Of a stretch of 8,068 nt of DNA, positions 6,081-8,068 are shown piece after piece (position 1 is the first letter of the stretch; the number at the start of each line of letters is the position of its first letter). This stretch comes from Terriglobia bacterium (lineage in GTDB: Bacteria > Acidobacteriota > Terriglobia > UBA7540). The notes under the pieces are model-generated. The model was not told where the DNA came from. It was given only the letters and a program-made list of their open reading frames with translations, and searched no databases. The position numbers and the translations under genes are program-made. Location of the stretch: the NCBI GenBank assembly GCA_022866195.1, contig JALHUF010000136.1:1-8068 (forward strand), written 5' to 3'.

Positions 6081-6114
6081 GAAACAGAAACTGGAAATTA
6101 GAAACTCGAAACGC
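6081..6114. repeat. Tandem GAAAC heptamer array in the P3-A2 gap
   Basis: A 6-base unit (GAAACA, 6081) is followed by four 7-base units at 6087, 6094, 6101 and 6108: GAAACTG, GAAATTA, GAAACTC and GAAACGC. Each begins GAAA and the phase is exact. The same type of unit appears at 1804-1838, in another gap of the cluster, which suggests a repeat family of the host genome rather than chance. Confidence 0.75.
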
Positions 6115-6124
6115 TGTTGTTGCT

Positions 6125-6152
6125 TGTCACTCATCACATCACACTTGTCACT
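6125..6152. repeat. Second heptamer array (TGTCACT type) beside the permease 3 stop
   Basis: Four 7-base units start at 6125, 6132, 6139 and 6146. The first and last are identical (TGTCACT); the middle two (CATCACA, TCACACT) are degenerate. The array ends three bases short of the permease 3 stop codon (TAG on the minus strand, 6156-6158). It has a different core from the GAAAC array ten bases away, so this 89-base gap holds two kinds of heptamer. Confidence 0.55.
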
Positions 6153-6155
6153 GCC

Positions 6156-8068
6156 CTACTCGTACCTCAGCGCCACCATGGGATCGACCTTCACCGCCCG
6201 GCGCGCGGGGATGATAGCCGCACCGAGTGCCACGAGCACCAACAGGATTGTCAAGCCGCCGAAGGTCAGCACGTCAATATCGAGCACTCCAAACCCGGCG
6301 CTTGAGAACAGGAACGAAAGTCCCAGAGCACACGGCACGCCAACAACCAGGCCCATCATCGCCAGCCTTGTCGCATACCCCACCACCATCCGGTAGATGT
6401 CAGCGTGTTGCGCCCCCAGCGCCAAGCGCACGCCGATCTCGTGCGTCCGCTGCGTCACCGAATACGCCATGACGGCGAACACGCCCGCGGCCGCCAGCAC
6501 CAAGGCCACAATGCCGAACACGATCATCATGCGGGACGCGTTCTCCACACCGCTCAAGCTGTCGGAGATTATCTGGGCGAGCGTTCGCATGTCGAAGGCG
6601 GGCAAATCGGGGTCAAGGCTACGCACCATGGCCCACGCTGCCGGAGCCATCGCGATCGGATCTCCCGCAGTCCGTACCACAATGCTCGTCGCCGCCTCCA
6701 CCGACTGGGCGAAGGGAGTGTAAGTCGTCGGGTGAACTTCTTTTGCAAAGGGTGACTGTTTCACATCGCCAACGATCCCTACAATCGTCAGAAGTGGTTG
6801 ATTGCTGTTTTCGCGGCCCAGGCGGATGTGTTTCCCGATGGGGTTCTCGCCCGGCCAATTGCGTCGGGCCAAGCTCTCGCTGACGATGGCGACCCGCTCG
6901 GACTCAGGTCCGTCCTGGTCGGAGAAAGCCCGGCCGTGGAGCACAGGTATGTGCATCACCCGGAAGTAGTCGGGCGTAATCGATTCATCAACCGCAAGTC
7001 GCATCTCACCCGGCGCTTGGGGAGCAAGCCCGTCACCGCTGTATTCCAAGCTATTCCAACTCCACGAGGAGGGGATACTGGAGACCGTCGCCGCACATTC
7101 GACGCCGGGCAGCGTCTGCAGCTTCTGCACAAGTTCTTGGTAGAAGTTCCGGATCTGGGCTGGCTCACGATAACCGGACGGAAGGGCTATTCGGAAAGTC
7201 AGCACATGCGTGCGGTCAAAGCCGGGGTAGGCGTTCGCCAATCCGCGGAAGCCTTTCACCATCAGACCCGCCCCCACCAGCAGGACCAGGGCCAGCGCCA
7301 CTTCCGACACCACCAGCGTGGAGCGAACGGCCGATCGCCGGGCGCCCGCGCTCGTCCCGCGACCGCCCTCTTTGAGTGTCTCGACCACTCCGGCATGAGT
7401 GATTTGCAGCAACGGCGCCAGGGTGATGAGGATGCCCGTCAGGGTCGCGACGCCCAAGGTGAAAGCAACAACGCGCCAATCAACCCCCAAGTGCTTCAGC
7501 CCGATCACGTGCTGCACGATGAAGGGAGGAGCGCTTCGGCGCGCCAAGTCGAGTCCCCAGGAAGTCAGGAGAAGTCCCACCAGCCCGCCCGCGAACCCCA
7601 CAAGCAGGTTCTCGACGATCAGCGTTCGGGCGATGTCCCATCGGCCGGCTCCCAGCGCCAAGCGGACAGCCATTTCCTTCGCGCGGGCACTGGCGCGTGC
7701 CAGCTGCAGATTCGCGACGTTGGCACAGGCCAGCAGCAAGACAAAGGTTGCGGCGCCCATCAAGACCAGTAGGAATTGACGCGAGCCGGTGGTGAATACC
7801 TCCACTAGGTTTTCCACCCTCACGCTGTGACCCTTATTGGTCTCCGGATAAGCCGCCGCCAGACGAGCAGCGATGGCGGCGAGATCGGCCTGCCCCTCGG
7901 CCAGGGTCGTGTGGGGCTTCATGCGGCCAATCACTTGAAGATAGTGATCCGTGCGATTTGCTTGCTCAGCTAGAGTGAGATCGAGCGGCGCCCAGATTTG
8001 GTTCCCAATCGGGAAATCAAATTCTTCGGGCATCACACCGACGACGACAAAACTGCGCCGGTTCAGCA
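6156..8068 (-). CDS. ADOP/MacB-type ABC transporter permease 3, N-terminus cut by window edge
   Basis: The frame is open from the right edge to the TAG at 6156-6158, giving 636 residues in the window. The GTG/ATG pair at 8031-8036 is not the start: upstream codons continue as LNRRSFVVVG, which with the following VMP forms the conserved LNxRxxxVxGVMP motif inside the first periplasmic domain. By alignment with permease 1, about 175 residues lie outside. Counting from the edge, the first FtsX domain has helices near residues 98-122, 153-170 and 198-220, with coupling motif KEMAVRLALGAG near 130. A fourth helix lies near 250-272, and a second periplasmic domain fills about 275-510. The second FtsX domain has helices near 513-537, 566-588 and 598-619, with HEIGVRLALGAQ near 542, and the chain ends DPMVALRYE. 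It is upstream of ATPase 2 on the transcript. Its last 48 bases closely resemble those of permease 2. Substrate unknown. Confidence 0.93.
   Translation of the reverse strand, partial: LNRRSFVVVGVMPEEFDFPIGNQIWAPLDLTLAEQANRTDHYLQVIGRMKPHTTLAEGQADLAAIAARLAAAYPETNKGHSVRVENLVEVFTTGSRQFLLVLMGAATFVLLLACANVANLQLARASARAKEMAVRLALGAGRWDIARTLIVENLLVGFAGGLVGLLLTSWGLDLARRSAPPFIVQHVIGLKHLGVDWRVVAFTLGVATLTGILITLAPLLQITHAGVVETLKEGGRGTSAGARRSAVRSTLVVSEVALALVLLVGAGLMVKGFRGLANAYPGFDRTHVLTFRIALPSGYREPAQIRNFYQELVQKLQTLPGVECAATVSSIPSSWSWNSLEYSGDGLAPQAPGEMRLAVDESITPDYFRVMHIPVLHGRAFSDQDGPESERVAIVSESLARRNWPGENPIGKHIRLGRENSNQPLLTIVGIVGDVKQSPFAKEVHPTTYTPFAQSVEAATSIVVRTAGDPIAMAPAAWAMVRSLDPDLPAFDMRTLAQIISDSLSGVENASRMMIVFGIVALVLAAAGVFAVMAYSVTQRTHEIGVRLALGAQHADIYRMVVGYATRLAMMGLVVGVPCALGLSFLFSSAGFGVLDIDVLTFGGLTILLVLVALGAAIIPARRAVKVDPMVALRYE

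Noticed and set aside
6798..7772. 324-codon plus-strand open frame
   Set aside because: It is antisense to permease 3, with low-complexity composition and no recognisable motif.
8031..8036. GTG/ATG at 8031-8036 as the start of permease 3
   Set aside because: The upstream codons continue a conserved periplasmic-domain motif (LNRRSFVVVGVMP), no ribosome site is present, and the first membrane helix would be missing.

Overview
The window is a solid block of ABC-transporter genes, all on the minus strand, read from right to left. It has no gene on the plus strand and no RNA gene that I can see. The order of transcription is permease 3 (start off the right edge), ATPase 2, permease 2 (complete), ATPase 1, permease 1 (end off the left edge), a strict permease-ATPase-permease-ATPase-permease alternation. 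The permeases are about 800-830 residue MacB/FtsX-type proteins. Each has two periplasmic MacB_PCD-like domains and two FtsX domains in one chain, the architecture called ADOP (acidobacterial duplicated orphan permease). The ATPases are stand-alone MacB/LolD-class nucleotide-binding subunits. Large families of such permeases, moderately high GC (roughly 60% by eye) and strong AGGAGG ribosome sites suggest Acidobacteriota. A Verrucomicrobiota-like or other soil bacterium cannot be excluded.

Region by region: 1-1755 permease 1, C-terminus missing; 1756-1916 a 161-base gap full of short tandem repeats; 1917-2582 ATPase 1 (GTG start); 2583-2670 an 88-base gap with one hairpin and no repeats; 2671-5163 permease 2; 5164-5310 a 147-base gap with two octamer arrays; 5311-6066 ATPase 2; 6067-6155 an 89-base gap with heptamer arrays; 6156-8068 permease 3, N-terminus missing. 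No stretch over 300 bases lacks a gene.

How the genes may work together: a two-FtsX permease supplies both membrane halves of a type VII ABC transporter, so one permease plus two ATPase subunits could form a complete inner-membrane machine. Such machines drive efflux or extract substrates through periplasmic domains rather than through a classic membrane channel. No HlyD/MacA-type adaptor, TolC-type outer-membrane protein or regulator is visible, so substrate and partners cannot be assigned.

The least ordinary signal lies between the genes. Three of the four gaps carry degenerate tandem arrays of 7- or 8-base units kept in strict phase. In both ATPase-to-permease gaps an octamer array runs over the end of the ATPase gene and contains its stop codon, and a second octamer array lies just upstream of the next permease's ribosome site. 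The proteins are recognisable family members; I do not see a wholly new protein system.
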